Counted from the stretch's first letter, positions 36,690 to 52,413 are shown. The stretch is DNA of 64,000 bases from Epiperipatus broadwayi (GCA_028023455.1 JAQFVV010006507.1:62001-126000); one strand, 5' to 3'. The notes: generated from the letters alone by a model not told the origin. Numbers and translations: made by a program.

Positions 36690-38434
36690 ACTCTCAGGAT
36701 CTGGTGCTCTGAGAGAGGAAATGCAGTCAGACTTTTCAGTTTAACTGCCTGCCCTCAGAAAAACTGTGTATAGCTGCCCTTGGTACCACTATACTTTTCC
36801 TGAGTAATCTGAGAGTGCACCTGGTCCTGCCTATCTTCGCTCCAGAAACATGATAGGATGACACAGTGAAAATCCCCAAAGGTTGTGGGTTTATCAATCA
36901 GGGACCACCACCACTCTTTCGCATAGGCATAAAGATGATTGCAGGCAATGACCAACTTTTCCAATTCATTGAACCTACACATAAAAAATAGTTCTTCCAA
37001 GGTATGCAGATGCTCTTAGGGGTTCTCCCTGCTTTCCACAATAAAGGCCTTAATATTAATTAAATTTGAGGTCATTGATCCTCCTACTGTATATTCTTCT
37101 CTACTGGTATGGTCAGCCCTATCTACTGATTTTTCAACTTGCAGATTTTCAACTAAACTAGGTATCTTTTTCTCTGACTGACTATGTTCTGATCTATCCC
37201 TACCATCATCTGGACTGATGCTCACATCATTTTGCCCTGAATTTAGGTTTGACTGATCCTGCAGCCCCATATTAATATGATCTTTTAATTACCCTATTTT
37301 CTGGTAGTGATTATCCATCATGGGGACCATGTCTCTCATGGCATATGCCTTATGATTCACCTCAACATTCTCCAAAATAACACCCATTTCATGTTGATCC
37401 CTTCTGGGTCCCCTTTCTAAAGAACTTGATTTGTCCCTTTTCACTATCTCCTTCCTAAGGCTATCCATTTGTTTCCCCAATTCTTATCTAAGATTTTGAT
37501 CAATTTGTACACACTCATTGGTCATGCTTCTCTTAACTTTTGAATTTCATTTTTTAAGTCACAAAACTAGTTTTTCATAGTGAGGGTTTGATCCACACAG
37601 CTCAAGGTAGCTTCCTTTATGAGCCCAAATTGGATACCACCTTCTCTAATATGATATTAATTTTTGCAAAAGTTATTTCACCATTCCTTTCTATGCCTTT
37701 TGATATGGATTGGGAGACCAACACATGGACTTCATTCCTAACTAACTCAATTTCTTTCTTATTTTTTTTTTGATAGACTGCTTCACTTGAGCCTTTAATG
37801 ACTTCAATCCTTGACAATCTTTCTGTTTGGCCATTTCCATAGATCTAGACACTCTTTTTATCCCACCCTCTAATGATGCAAACCTATTCTTACACTCTAT
37901 ATTGGATTTTCTATCCTTGTTTCCAAGACTATGATCATTTGGCTTTTATTTTCCATAGAATTATCTATATTTACCCTTAAACTTTCTATACTTTTTTCCA
38001 CATATTGACCTATATTTTGTTCTAGACTTCCTATACTTTTCACTACAGATTGATCTATCATTAGTTCTAGATTTTATTATCTTCTTTTAGACTTATATTA
38101 TCTTCTTTTATACCTTTTACATTTTGTTCTAAACATTTATGAGCTTCTTCTATTCTTTTAAGCATCTGCATTATCATTTCCATCACAGATGGTGCTTTAT
38201 TTTCTATCTGAGTCTGGCAAACTTCTTGCTCTCTATCTACTGTTTCCTCACTTGAGGCTGTATCACTACCATTAACTTTAGAGGCATCTTCCTCCTCTTC
38301 CTCTCTTCCTTTTTGTGTTTTTTAAAGGAAATCTCCATATTCTCTTCTTCAGTATAAAAACTATCACTGATCCCTGGGATTGGGACACCTTCCTGTTCCA
38401 TAACCTCTTCAGTAGTATTATTTAGTTCACTCAT
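36690..38434 (-). pseudogene. gag: F2 gag pseudogene
   Basis: Starts MSELNNTTEEVMEQEG at 38434 and runs through frames at 38434-38237, 37817-37617, 37480-37289, 37270-37016 and 37000-36755, broken by stops and frameshifts. The order is an acidic N-terminus, a coiled-coil stretch with repeats like IDQSVVKSIGSLEQNIGQYV, a charged linker, then a capsid-like block. That block has ENPxEHLHTLEELF, RFNELEKLVIACNHL and AYAKEWWWSL, ending in FWSEDRQDQVHSQITQEKY. The capsid block matches the general pattern of Ty3/Gypsy Gag (tryptophan-rich A-x-x-W-W, then F-x-x-x-F-W-x-E-D-R). No zinc knuckle was seen. The product would have formed the particle. It is non-functional now. Confidence 0.78.
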
Positions 38435-39727
38435 TTTTTAAAAAATTATATACATCCCATATGTGCTTCCCTGACCACCAAGAACAAACACATCATTTCC
38501 TTGTCAGACACCTATCTCTGACTGACCAACTAATTTCCTTTTCACCCTGCTCTATTATGCATTACAAATTCAAAAAGGAAAAAATATTTAATATACCTCA
38601 TTCAATGAATCAACACAACAACAATCTATATAGTGCATGTCTGTCTGTAATAACCCAAATTATATATTCATCTATTCCACTAGAGATCCGACAGATACTG
38701 ACAGTCACCAGAATGATTTGCAGTTCACAATCATGAGACAAATAAAATAATTCAGTCACAGTACTATAATCACACAATGCATCATGAGCACTCAGAAGAT
38801 TATCCCAATTCGATCACCTTAAGCTACCACAGCCCTTGATTGAATAATGCAAACTCTGTTGCAATAAAAAAGGCATTTACATCTTAGGGGTTAAAATATA
38901 TAAACTATGCCTTGATCTCTCTCTGGAGTCTTATGTGGCAAGTATCAAAGAATTTCCTGCATATTTTAAGTCTCAGGGGTTATAAAATAGATAGGAAAAT
39001 TATGCCTTGCTCTCTCTCTCTTGGAATCTTAAGTGGCAAATCTCAAAATGATGCCCTGAATTATAGACTACAGAAAACTATGCCTTGTTCTCTCTCTTGG
39101 TGACTTATAGGCTGATATCATGGCAGGACTGCTGTTAACTGTTTCATGATAAAATAAGGATAACTTATAAATTGGGCTGGAGCAGTGAATGGGTTTGACC
39201 ATTCATGGGTTTCACAAATACACAGCATCTTCAAGCCAAAGACAAAACTCTCCACTTATCATCAAAACTGCAATCTAACCAACCAAACTCCAATGATCAA
39301 ATATCCAATCCAGCCTCCAAAATCATAGTCTTTCTACAAAATGAACTCCCCAAACACACATGAGACTACTATCTCATAATTCATCACTATTACTATGCCT
39401 GTCCTATCTGGCAATAATTAATTATAATGTTTCAAAAAAAAATTCTATTATGTATTTCACCACTGTCTTAAGTTGTGACATACATCTATTTTCAAAATTA
39501 AGAAAAACAAAACTAAGCTGTTTTATGGCTGTACCTATTTTATCATCATCAATGAAAAATTAAATGATATTAAACATCAGCATATACAAATCTAAAATAA
39601 GACTATATGGCCAAGACAATTTTGTGAGACAAAAAAATTTCACTCAAAAATTATTTTCTTTCTCTTTAACCACACATCTCCCATCATTCTATAGACTACT
39701 TTTCTCAAGTATATGATAATATACCAT
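38435..39727 (-). other. F2 5' leader
   Basis: Non-coding and homologous to 26319-27600. Frames 38461-38736, 38912-39103 and 39360-39563 have no supporting features. Confidence 0.7.
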
Positions 39728-39745
39728 GCCCCAGTTGGGGGTCCA
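39728..39745 (-). promoter_or_regulatory. Primer-binding site of F2
   Basis: The minus strand reads TGGACCCCCAACTGGGGC, one base after the LTR end ...AAGTTACA. The tRNA was not identified. Confidence 0.72.
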
Positions 39746-39746
39746 T

Positions 39747-41909
<2,163 letters not shown>

Positions 41910-42600
41910 TTAAACCTGGTACATGTGAAAAGGTTACAAAATGTAACTTTGTCTAGGTTCAGATAGCTGAATGGCAACCTGCTAGATCATATTCACTTGT
42001 TATTCACTTAAATATGTACTTTATATCAAACCAAGAGATAAAGTGGGTAAAATTTACTATTGGATTTATTGAAGAAATGTATATGTTTAAGTTACAATGT
42101 ACTCACCCACTTGATGTGGTTTCATAAATTATAATGTCTTAATAGTTTATTTGAGTTACTCTGTGTTCCTACTTGTTTATTGAGGATACAATGTCTGCCT
42201 AACTAGGATTTAAAATAGACCAGATACAAGATAACTGAAATGACTAGTTTCTAATCATTATTATTATGATATGATTTTTCTATCTTGGAGTTGATTTATA
42301 TTTATTTCATCATCAGTTTTCTCCCTCAAAACAAAGACAATATATTGATTGTGAGAATGATAGGTGGATATGATATTTCATAAGTATTAAGTTACAGAAA
42401 TCGTAAATAGAAATTTATTTTTTAGTTACAACTTGTTTGAATTATTTTAGTTACCATGATTAATTTAAATTGATTACCAAAGAATGAAATATTATAATAG
42501 CTACTACTTGTTAATAATTCAATGGCTGCCCAACTGGGGCTCTAAATGATTGCCACATAGAGGTAAGAAGTCAGAATGGCCCCTTGATTTGGTGACACTT
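41910..42600 (+). repeat. Inverted, rearranged F LTR fragments
   Basis: 41910-42240 is the reverse complement of F LTR sequence (27950-28235): CACATGTACTAGGTTTGAA in F1 appears here reversed as CCTGGTACATGTGAAAAGG. A second inverted piece near 42420-42550 repeats the part around TTAGGCAGCCATTG. Confidence 0.7.
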
Positions 42601-42619
42601 TAGTCATATTTAATTCAGT

Positions 42620-42622
<3 letters not shown>

Positions 42623-42661
<39 letters not shown>
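42623..42661. repeat. (TA)n, left flank of LTR K
   Basis: Uninterrupted TA tract directly before TGTGACGACC. Confidence 0.92.
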
Positions 42662-42662
<1 letters not shown>

Positions 42663-42664
<2 letters not shown>

Positions 42665-42689
42665 GACGACCAAGTAAAGTCGTCGTCAC
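42663..42689. other. Hairpin at the LTR K start
   Basis: GTGACGAC pairs with GTCGTCAC around an 11-nt loop, immediately inside the LTR terminus. Confidence 0.75.
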
Positions 42690-43614
42690 ACGTATATATT
42701 TATTAATAGAAATTAGATAAATTAGCTACTAGAAGTAATAAAGGTAAATGGATTAGCTACTAAATTTTAAAAAAAGAAGGAAAAGAAAAAAGTTGAAATT
42801 CAAATGTCGAAATTACTTTGGATTTTTGTAATAGTAAGAGAAAGGGAGGCGGTGCATAATGAAATGTGTCTCTTTCTCTTTTTAAAAAAACAACGAGTAA
42901 GTGAAATGCGTGAAAGTTATTTCTGTTTATTGTGGGAGAGGGGAAGGGAATGCATAAAGAAATGTATCTTTTTCTCTCTTTTAAAAAAAAAACTATATTG
43001 TAACAAGTTAAAATAAATTATGAACAAAAACTTGAAAAAATGAATTGTAAACTTTTAAGTAAAAATTAAATGTAATATGAAATACAAAAACAATATGGCC
43101 ATATAAATTAGAGGTGTTAAAGTCTGTTGGACTAATTAAATTCTTCAGACAAGGAAAAATGTATAACAAAGAAAAGCTTATAATTACAGCTCAATTAATT
43201 AAAATCTACATTCCAGCCACTAATTAAACCAATAGGTTGATAAGAATTCATTGGAAATCTAAACCTTAATTAAAAATTTACAAAACAATGAACAAAAGAA
43301 AGACAGTAAGACCAGAGTTATGATAATTATCTGTTATTCCGAGTAGAGATTTTGAAGAAGCAACAGCTAAAAGAAAATGAAAGAAGTGCGTGGCTAGTGG
43401 CATTAAAGGGACATGGGTTCATATTCAATCCATGTCACTAGTGACTGACAATGTACAAGATCTATGCCTGACCTGCTAGAGAGACTGCCACTTCTGTGAC
43501 TGAACAACTTAAGATCTACTTAAAGATTCGACAAGAAGTAAAAAACTGGAACGAGAAATAACCCCACAAACTGAGAGAGAAAATCAATCCATCCAACAGG
43601 GAAGGACATACCAT

Positions 43615-43629
43615 CTCTATAAAAAGAGG
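43615..43629 (+). promoter_or_regulatory. TATA box of LTR K
   Basis: CTCTATAAAAAGAGG, a strong match to the TATAAAA consensus, about 290 nt before the poly(A) signal. Confidence 0.55.
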
Positions 43630-43907
43630 ATGATCTCCCACTGGAAGATAAAGAGCACTCAAAAGAAATACCCATGGAAACAACTACAACGAAAGCCTAG
43701 GAAAAAAGAATGCATGAATTTTAATTTTTAATATTTGTAAATAAATAATGAAGGAACAATCTTGTGATTTAGAACTCTACCCAATAGGACTTCAAGATAG
43801 CTTTTATATTTGATCTGTTTTACTATGTTTTATTATAGCCACATATTTATATAAGTGTGTGTGTGTTTTTATTGTTATGTATTTTTTTATATATGTATGT
43901 GAGTGTT

Positions 43908-43981
43908 ATTAAACATATTTATTCGTAAATTGTGTATACTTGCTTTATTCACCTATCACCAAGCTATGACAGGGGGGGGGG
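43908..43981 (+). terminator. Poly(A) signal and G-run in LTR K
   Basis: ATTAAA at 43908-43913 and ten G at 43972-43981. Parallels LTR C. Confidence 0.45.
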
Positions 43982-44458
43982 AACTGAAATTTATTTATTA
44001 AAGGGTAAAGCTAATTTTAAAAGGTATTTGTGTGCTGCTTGTTTGTGAGAATTTCTCAATTATAAAAATAAATAGCAAGTGCTGGACATTCGTTAAATTT
44101 CTTGAAATAGTTTGCTTTGTTCAGCAGCTGAGGGTTCTTGATTGGGAAAAATAATGCCAAGATAATATGTATGTATTGCCTTGGGGTTTGGTCAAGGGTA
44201 TAGATATGAAGTTAAATTTGTATCTGTATTAGCTCTCTGCTTGCATTGTAATGGTGTTGGTTAAATAAATAAGTAACAATATCCATTACAGTTGGAGGCT
44301 AAGCTGGGATATTTCGGTTAGAAAAACTGATAGTAAACAAATAAGTAATAAACAAATAAAATGATAAATAATAAAAGTTGTAAAAATAAAGTATAAAAAG
44401 TATCGAAATAAAATAAATAAAATCAAATCAAACCACCCAAATAACCGTTTCCATTACA

Positions 44459-44484
44459 ATATATATATATATATATATATATAT
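44459..44484. repeat. (TA)n between LTR K and element G
   Basis: Uninterrupted TA tract directly between the LTR K end CATTACA and the G LTR start TGTACA. Confidence 0.92.
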
Positions 44485-46322
44485 TGTACAACTAATGAAC
44501 AGCAATATATATATTGTACAACTAATAAACGGCATTACATGCCCACAATTTTATTTAAAAAAATAAGATAAAAAATAATCTATAAGCAGCCTAAAGATTT
44601 ATAAAGATAAAATTAAAGAAATAAAACCACTATGGAATCATTATCAATAAATAATTGAGGTAATTTTTTTTTGAAAAAGTAACTAAATGTTTAATAAATA
44701 GAAGTTTAATGTAGAAGTTTGAAGAGTTTTCTTTTTTATTTTAAAACAAAACACATTTTTCCAAAAGACAAAATGCTGCTATTCATAAAGTTTTATAAAT
44801 TGAAGAAAAATTAGAGGGAGAAAATTTAACTTAGTGAATTTAAAAACGAAAACATAAAAACTAAAAATTGTTCTCTTATAATTTATTTATGAATGAGGAA
44901 TGTGGGCATAAAAAGATTGATTTTAAAATACATAAAGAAATAAAATATCTAGTCAAAATAAGAGTCATAGATCGCATGATCCTATTCTCTTAAGCTTGTA
45001 AGTTAATAAACAATGAGGATTGCCAATTCCTCAACAAGCTTTGTGTTAAATGCTTAGTCAGAGAAAGCCATTTAAAATATCTGTGTTAGAAAGCTCTCCC
45101 CAAATCCCTGACCATGGTTTCGTCCTTTGGCACTCCTCAGAGAGGTGTCAGAGTAGGTTCAGACACTAGATCTAATAATACCAACCAAAGCCAGCAGTTA
45201 ACTAAAAGTTATCTATTGAGTGGAAAATGTCTGTGTGTTAAAAAAATAAAATATATATATAATTAAATTTAAATAAATGAAGAAAGGCTTATGATCAAAT
45301 TAAAAATTCACTCACTGATTAATTACTTATCCAATAAGTAAAGAATGGGAATTACTGTCTATAAACTGCTACAAATATAAACAATGGGAATAATTAAAAA
45401 CTATTTTATCTGAAGATAGATTGATCTAAACAAGCATGTAGATTAATAGACAATGGCAAATAATTAATAAAATTAAATTAAATTAATTAAACTGATCCAG
45501 AAAAAAATTAATTAATGATAAAAACAATGAGGCAACAACATAAATAAGACACAAAATATGACACACACAGTTTATTTAATGTTTTTACTGCAGACTCTTA
45601 TTTTTTCAACTCATCATTGTTAAGATCATGCCATGCAAAGCAGTCATCAGAGCAAGCAGCAATACTTCAGCCTGTCTGCATGAACATCACCAATCCACCT
45701 GTTACAAGTTATTTATGTCTAGGAGATTTGAACAGCCAAAAATATCTATCTGGCTGAATATAAAAAGTAGCCAGGAGCCGTGACAAAAATTATCAAAAAA
45801 TCAAAATCCAAACACTTGGTAAATCATCCATACAGCAGCAGGAGAATAAAAAGTCACATCTTTTAGAATACAACATGTTAAAAAATCTTAAGTAATATAA
45901 ATTCTTATTCACATTCATGGACTAATATTAACTTTATGAACAATAATAGCTATAGAAATCTTTGGGTGTCTTTGACATTCAGCACATGGATAAACTATAA
46001 TATGTATGTGGATATCTGCTTCCCAATATATTAGGGCTAAAGGTTTGCAAAACTTTCCAAATAATTACTATTTATATTTCCAAATGTGTACATGCAGTTT
46101 TATGTATAATAGTTTTATGATTTATTATTAGGTGTTTATTAAGAGTATGTGGGGATAATTAATATATTACTACTGCATATTCATTGTGAGCATGTGTGTA
46201 TATTATAAGTGTGGCAATTACATTACTTTTCAAAGGGAGATTAAAATTAACTTATAAATTTTAATACCAAATTTATTTGAAATATATTGCAATAAACATT
46301 GTCTGCTAAATAATGTTGAGTA
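44485..46322 (+). repeat. Element G 5' LTR (at least 1.8 kb)
   Basis: Aligns with 62560-64000 across its length, for example CAACAAGCTTTG/AATGAGGAATGTG-type stretches and the shared block TTACTGCAGACTCTTATTTT (45585 and 63271). The true start is 44515 (TGTACAACTAATAAACGGCA). The first 20 bp are present twice, at 44485 and 44515, separated by a short TA run. The 3' end cannot be fixed because the other copy leaves the window. No primer-binding site was found. Confidence 0.8.
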
Positions 46323-46963
46323 GTTCTTTATAGTTATACTACTAGTAAACAATTGTCTTAAGAGGATTATCGCATAGTCAGTTAATATTATTCTTGTTAA
46401 TATCATGACTGAGCTAGTTGGGATAAATCAGGTGTTGAATTCGTAGCCATCATTCAAGGCATGTTAATTACTTCATGTAGTTAGCTGGTGCCTGAAATTT
46501 ATTTCCAAAACAAATAAAGTGCCTTGAAAGACAGGGGTTGAATTTAGCAGGTGAGAAGTCTATAGCCTGGAAAGGTGTATGGTCACAAGTTATATTTTGT
46601 TTAACTTTTGCTTCTCCATCTGAGGGATTGGGTTATGTACTATTAAAGTACGAATGAAGTGGAAAGATTTATATTAAACAATTTTGTAATATTTTTATAT
46701 AAAAAGAAATAAACAATTTGGTTTTACAATTTTGTTTTTCACAAGTATATTTTTATTAAAGAGTAAAAAAATATTCTTTTTATTTATTTATTACCTACTC
46801 TCATCCAGTTCATTTGGCTTTCCCAATGTAAATGCAGAATCATCATAAATGACATTCAATTACATTTTTTCTTGTTGAAAATAAAGATTCAAAGAAATGC
46901 TAAATTGTGTAATTGCAATTAAAAAAGTTGTATAATTTGGAAAAAGAATGGACCAAAACAGAC

Positions 46964-46966
<3 letters not shown>
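46323..46966 (+). other. Element G, LTR end or leader
   Basis: Non-coding sequence after the last position comparable with the 3' LTR. It probably holds the LTR end and primer-binding site, but neither could be placed. Confidence 0.45.

Positions 46967-47027
<61 letters not shown>
46967..47027. repeat. (TA)n, left edge of the insertion cluster
   Basis: The first of seven TA tracts that separate successive insertions up to 58388. Confidence 0.92.
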
Positions 47028-47031
<4 letters not shown>

Positions 47032-47276
47032 ATATAGAAATCAATATATATATCAAAATACAGTACAATTTATATAAATTATATTCTTTTAGAAGTACTT
47101 TTGACTATACAGTTTGTAGTCTTTATCAACTATATAACGTTGAATAATCAAAATGACCAATGTTATATAGTTGATAAAGACTACAAACTGTATAGTCGAA
47201 AGTACTTCTAAAAGAATATAATTTATATAAATTGTACTGTATTTTGATATATATATATATTGATTTGTATATTACA
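47028..47276. mobile_element. Foldback element (249 bp)
   Basis: TGTAATATAGAAATC...GATTTGTATATTACA. The arms of about 114 nt are almost perfectly complementary around a short loop near 47142-47158. It includes CAGTACAATT and AATTGTACTG within the arms. There is no coding capacity. It lies inside TA-rich sequence, so any TA duplication is uninformative. It could be a MITE or an inverted-duplicated terminus. Confidence 0.82.
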
Positions 47277-47314
47277 TATATTGTGAAACAATACAGATAT
47301 CAAACTTTATTTAT

Positions 47315-47318
<4 letters not shown>

Positions 47319-47360
<42 letters not shown>
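47319..47360. repeat. (TA)n between the foldback region and H
   Basis: Uninterrupted TA tract. A 37-bp scrap with TG...CA ends (47282-47318) sits just to its left. Confidence 0.9.
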
Positions 47361-47363
<3 letters not shown>

Positions 47364-50300
47364 TAACCTACATTATGTGTAGCTCCACTACACGTCATGC
47401 CAACCACGTTGGGGGCCATAATCTAACCTAACCTCGCTCTCGTGCATCTCCACTTCCAGATAATATATGATATAAAATAAAATGGGTTCTATCTCAGTTA
47501 ATAATTAATAACTAAAATATTCAGTGTTAAAATTAAAATATTTCACTAGCTCAAATTTAAAATACGAATAAGGTTCAGTTTATAAAAATAAATTAAATAA
47601 ATATTTAACATTTTCATGAGACTTGAAGTGAAAATACAGGTGACAAGATAGATTACATTGAGCCAATATCCCACAGGATAATACCTCAATGGCATAAGAA
47701 CACTATCCCCCCTTTATTACTATTTCAAATAACAAACTCATAGTATTCTTACAACTTTAATAACTTCTACTCATTAAGATTAAACTAATAATTAAGTCTT
47801 AATCTTCTATTTGTAATAATCTAGCTCAATAAAATAATCTCAGGTTCATAAAGTTTATTCTAAATTAAAAAAAATACGGTAGTAAAATATGAGAAGGGAT
47901 TTTATGTCATAATCTACTACACTTAAACTAATAATAATAAATAACAGTAATAATATTCTTCATTGTTTAACTAATTCTGTATAACTTTTCTTTTTACTAT
48001 AATTTATTACCATAATAAAATAATAAAATAATTTTATATAATCTTTTATTTTCATGTAATAATATAATAAATATGTGGTAGCACATGATAATCTGATAAA
48101 CAAAATATTTGTGGCATCTGATAGCATATAATTTAATATAATATTGTGATAACTGATTTATGACCAATAAAATAATGTAAGATTATGATTATTTAATTAT
48201 AATGAATACCAATAAAATATTTAAAATTCTTAAATAATTCTCTATTTACCTTTTTGTGCAAAATTATATAGTTGCTTCAATTATTATGCATATATCATGA
48301 TTTCATGCAGCGATGTGAAGAAATAAATAACTCGGACACAACATTTTTGAAATAACAAAATTTAACAAAGTTTATTACTAACAACAAATAAATAAACAAT
48401 TTATTTACAATATTTACAGTGTATATCCTTAATTTTTTACTTTACAGTTTGATCTACCGGGTTATAAAAAAAATAATTTATATTTCAATCATATCTTTAT
48501 TTAGATTTAGGACAAAATTAAAAAAAAAATGTACTATTTGATTTCTCATTATGGGTAACTTATTACAAATATCTTTATCTACTTTATTAGCAACAGCATT
48601 TTATCCTTAATATTATTAAACTATCTTATTTTAAAAATTTCATACCTAGGAAACATTCTATAGAAAACAAAATTTTATAATGAGTATGGATTTGCACTCT
48701 CTCGTAAGTTAATTTCAAAATATTAAAAAAAAATTTCATCTTGCAAAGTCAAAGATGTTACACAAAATATTACCCAAAACTCAGTACTAGATTTTAGTAT
48801 TTATCACACAATGTTTACTAATCATAATATATTCTTCTTTAAGCCTTACTTAGTATGATATAAGTGTAATCATCAATATATTTCTGTTAATCAATAAACA
48901 AAAAATATACTATGCATATTGTTTACCTAATTTACTTTGTACTATTGTATTTTAAAAATATGCAATACTTATTTTTCTCTTAAAAATAATACTAAAGCAT
49001 TTAAAATTATTATCACTTTAAAGAAAATGTTTTTGTTTAGATACTTTATTTTAAAAAAGCTTTCATTTCCGAAATAAAATTCAAAATATATTCTATGATT
49101 CTCTTCTTTCCTTGGGATACATTGGATCTTCAATTTTAAGTTATAACCTCTTATTCCTTCTAATCAAATAAACCAATCTTATACAAAACGATAGCATAAC
49201 CTAAGTTCTAAATTATTTATCATTTCTTTTAAACATATCTTACTGAATGATGCAGTTACATGAAATAAAGATAGCGAAAACAGATGCATAGGATTAAGGA
49301 AGAAAGCTAAAGTATTACTCTTAACATATCTCAAAATCATGGTACAGTGCGAAGAGGTATGACATTTACCGCCTATTATCCTCTAGTACAGGGACGATGT
49401 TAAAGCTATTTCTTCAGCTTTATTAGAACATCAAATATTTAAAGAAATATAAACACTGTCCAAATAAAATGTATATCAGTCATAGGGCTATGTTAACTAT
49501 GCTGATAACCACATAAAGACTAAATATTATTTCCATTCCTTATAACATCCTATTTCTTAAAACATCATCTTGGTTTCCTGTTCACTTAGTACTTCCAAGC
49601 CACTATCTCAACATTATTTCTCAAGATTTTCCACATCTTACATCGATGAATAACTATCTGCATTTACAAAACAATAAATAAAATTCATTAATAGTTAAAC
49701 AATCTAGCTGTTCCACAAGAAAAGTCTGCTTACTTCATTATTCTATATGTCTAATCATATACAATCTACTTAGACAATATTTGAATATCCAATAACATGA
49801 AAATTTTAAAAGAATCACATAATTATTTGTTATGTTGGATTATATTACTAATAAAAAAAAATGTCGTATGCATATCTTTCAAATCAATCCTATCTCATAA
49901 TGTTTTTTTAAAATGTTGTATAAAATGCGGTACATATAAGTAAAAACCTTTTACACTTCATTCTTCCAATTTATGGATGATCTAAAGAAAACAAAAAAAA
50001 ATATACACTATAAATTATCAATAGTTATTATTATTACCAATAACCTTTATCTAGTCATCGTGTTCAGTAGGCTTCCTTTATCCACTTGAGCATTGCAGAT
50101 ATAAAAAAAATTCACACCCATACACTTTATATTAAAATATTTTTAGCTAAATTATTAGATTGTTATATTATAAAATTTTAATATTAGTAAATTAATGTTT
50201 TTATGTTTTTCCTAATCTTATATAAAAATTTAGATTTAAACTAGGTTAACAAAATAAAAGGAATCAAAACTATAGTTACATATTTCCTTGATGATAGTTC

Positions 50301-52413
50301 CTGATAAGTCCAAAAATGTTTATTATTTTCTCTAGAGTTTTTAAAAATGTTTTCCTCCAAGTGCGTTAAAGTTTAAAACAAAATAATTATTAATCCATTT
50401 AGTAAAATTTATAGAAAATAATCCTTGGTTTTAGTATTTAGGATGATAATTATTAAATCATAATATTAATTAATCCCTTGAAGCTTCTTAATCTTCTCTA
50501 CCAATATTCTCTGCATATCTGATGCATCAATCCATCTAATTTAACTTTAAAAATATTCGATAAACTTTTAAGTACTATTTGTATTTCCATGGATCCATCT
50601 TTTATTCAACTATGCATTCACTTTTTTATATAAGTTTCCTTCTTGATACATTTAAACTTTCATTTGGTATTTTTTTTTTTTATAAATCAATTTTAAAAAT
50701 AAAAATAAAAAAACTTCAAGTACTTTTAAACAAATCTTTTCTAAAATACATTTTAAATAATTCAAAGAACAGATATTTTAATATCAAAAACACTTCTGTA
50801 ACATATTTTCTTGGGTTCTTTCTTTGATTCTTGAAAATATTTTTTAAAAATGTTACCTTCAGAAAGGATATAACATTTTACTCTTGTGAATATCATATTA
50901 TATAAACGATTTATAAGATATATTTGTCTTATTACTACTTTTAAAAAAAATATTGGATCAGCTTATAAATAATACTCATCAATACATTTTTTTTTAGACT
51001 CCGTATAATGTCTGAGCTGTGGTTTTTATGTACCAGAACAGTTCTTCGGTGAAATATTAATAAAGCTGTATCAATAAATATTTCAAATATTTTTTCAGCA
51101 TTACAACTTATATCCATTTTATTTCATAGTATATCCATCCTTTATTGCAAAGCTTAGGTTAAACTTTTAGATAAAATACAACTGATAAAGGAACTTTAAA
51201 AAATTTAACAAAGCATGTTAAACAAAATTATTAAAATATTTTTTAGTTTACACTCTCTTTTTTGCAAGTTGCTTTTAAAATATTAATTAGTTTTTGCAAA
51301 TAAATTATGAGAGAGCACTAAAATTGACTAAAATAATAATTTTAAAATACTATTTCTTTGATAGCTATAATTTATCTTTCTCTGGTTTCAATACATTATT
51401 AATCTCCCCCAATAACCCCGTGCAAAACATATTTATAGTCTGTAAGAATACCTATTCCTATTGGTTAATTCTTACTTTAGCTTGAGAACAAATTTACATA
51501 TTTTTAGTTTATAGTAGAATTGAATTTCAAAATTAGAAATTATGATGTAATGAACTTAAAATATTATTTAAAATATTACTTTTAATTCAATTATAACTTT
51601 ATTTAAATTATTTAAACATTTAAAATAACTTTTAAAATAACCTTAATAATTTATTCCATTTCTTAATATTCAATTTATCTATTTTTATTTAAATAAAATA
51701 TTTAATTTTTATATTATGAATGTATTTATCTTTATGACATCATTTAAGCATTTTATACAATAGTTAACTTAATGTTTAATACTATTTACTTTTATGATAG
51801 GCAATAATTCTATCCAATTCTATACTGCAATTTCAAAATATTTTAAACTTTATTATTAATTCAAACAAGCGTGTGTGTGAAAGTATATAGTATACAAGTC
51901 ACATGATTAATAACTTTGACAGATGATTTTTAATCTATTTCTCTGCCTAGATTTTTAAAATTGCTACACTTATTATATTTAATAATATAATTATTAATTT
52001 GGAAGAACAATTTAGAAAATATCGAATTAAATACAATTCTCACCATCATAAAGTTTATTTTTAAAATATACGATATTAATTTTTGCTTATTAAATATGAC
52101 TTTATAAATTTAAAATATAACATTTATTACTACAAGTTTTAAACTATTAAAATCGAATTATTAAATATACTTTTAATATTTATAGCTGTGTTAATTAATA
52201 TGGCCAGCTTTTACAACCATATGAAACAATATTTAAAGCTTTCTATAACTATTTTTAAATGATTTTATATACTACGTATTCTCTTTAGCTTCAAATTGTA
52301 CTTTAAAGATATAATTGACTTAATATAATTAATGTATTAAAAGAACATATTCTAAAATTTAAAATTTTTAGTAATTGACTGTTATAAACTATTACTGACC
52401 TATAGAAAAGGGC

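Larger units (their letters stand above)
42662..44458 (+). mobile_element. Solo LTR K (1,797 bp)
   Basis: Ends TGTGACGA...TCCATTACA are bounded on both sides by TA tracts. Plus-strand signals in order are TATA box CTCTATAAAAAGAGG (43615-43629), ATTAAA at 43908 and a ten-G run at 43972. There is no interior, so it is a solo LTR. It shares GGATTAGCTACTAA-like sequence with LTR I on the minus strand and the terminal CCATTACA with C and I. The frame 42804-43016 has no supporting features. Confidence 0.78.
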
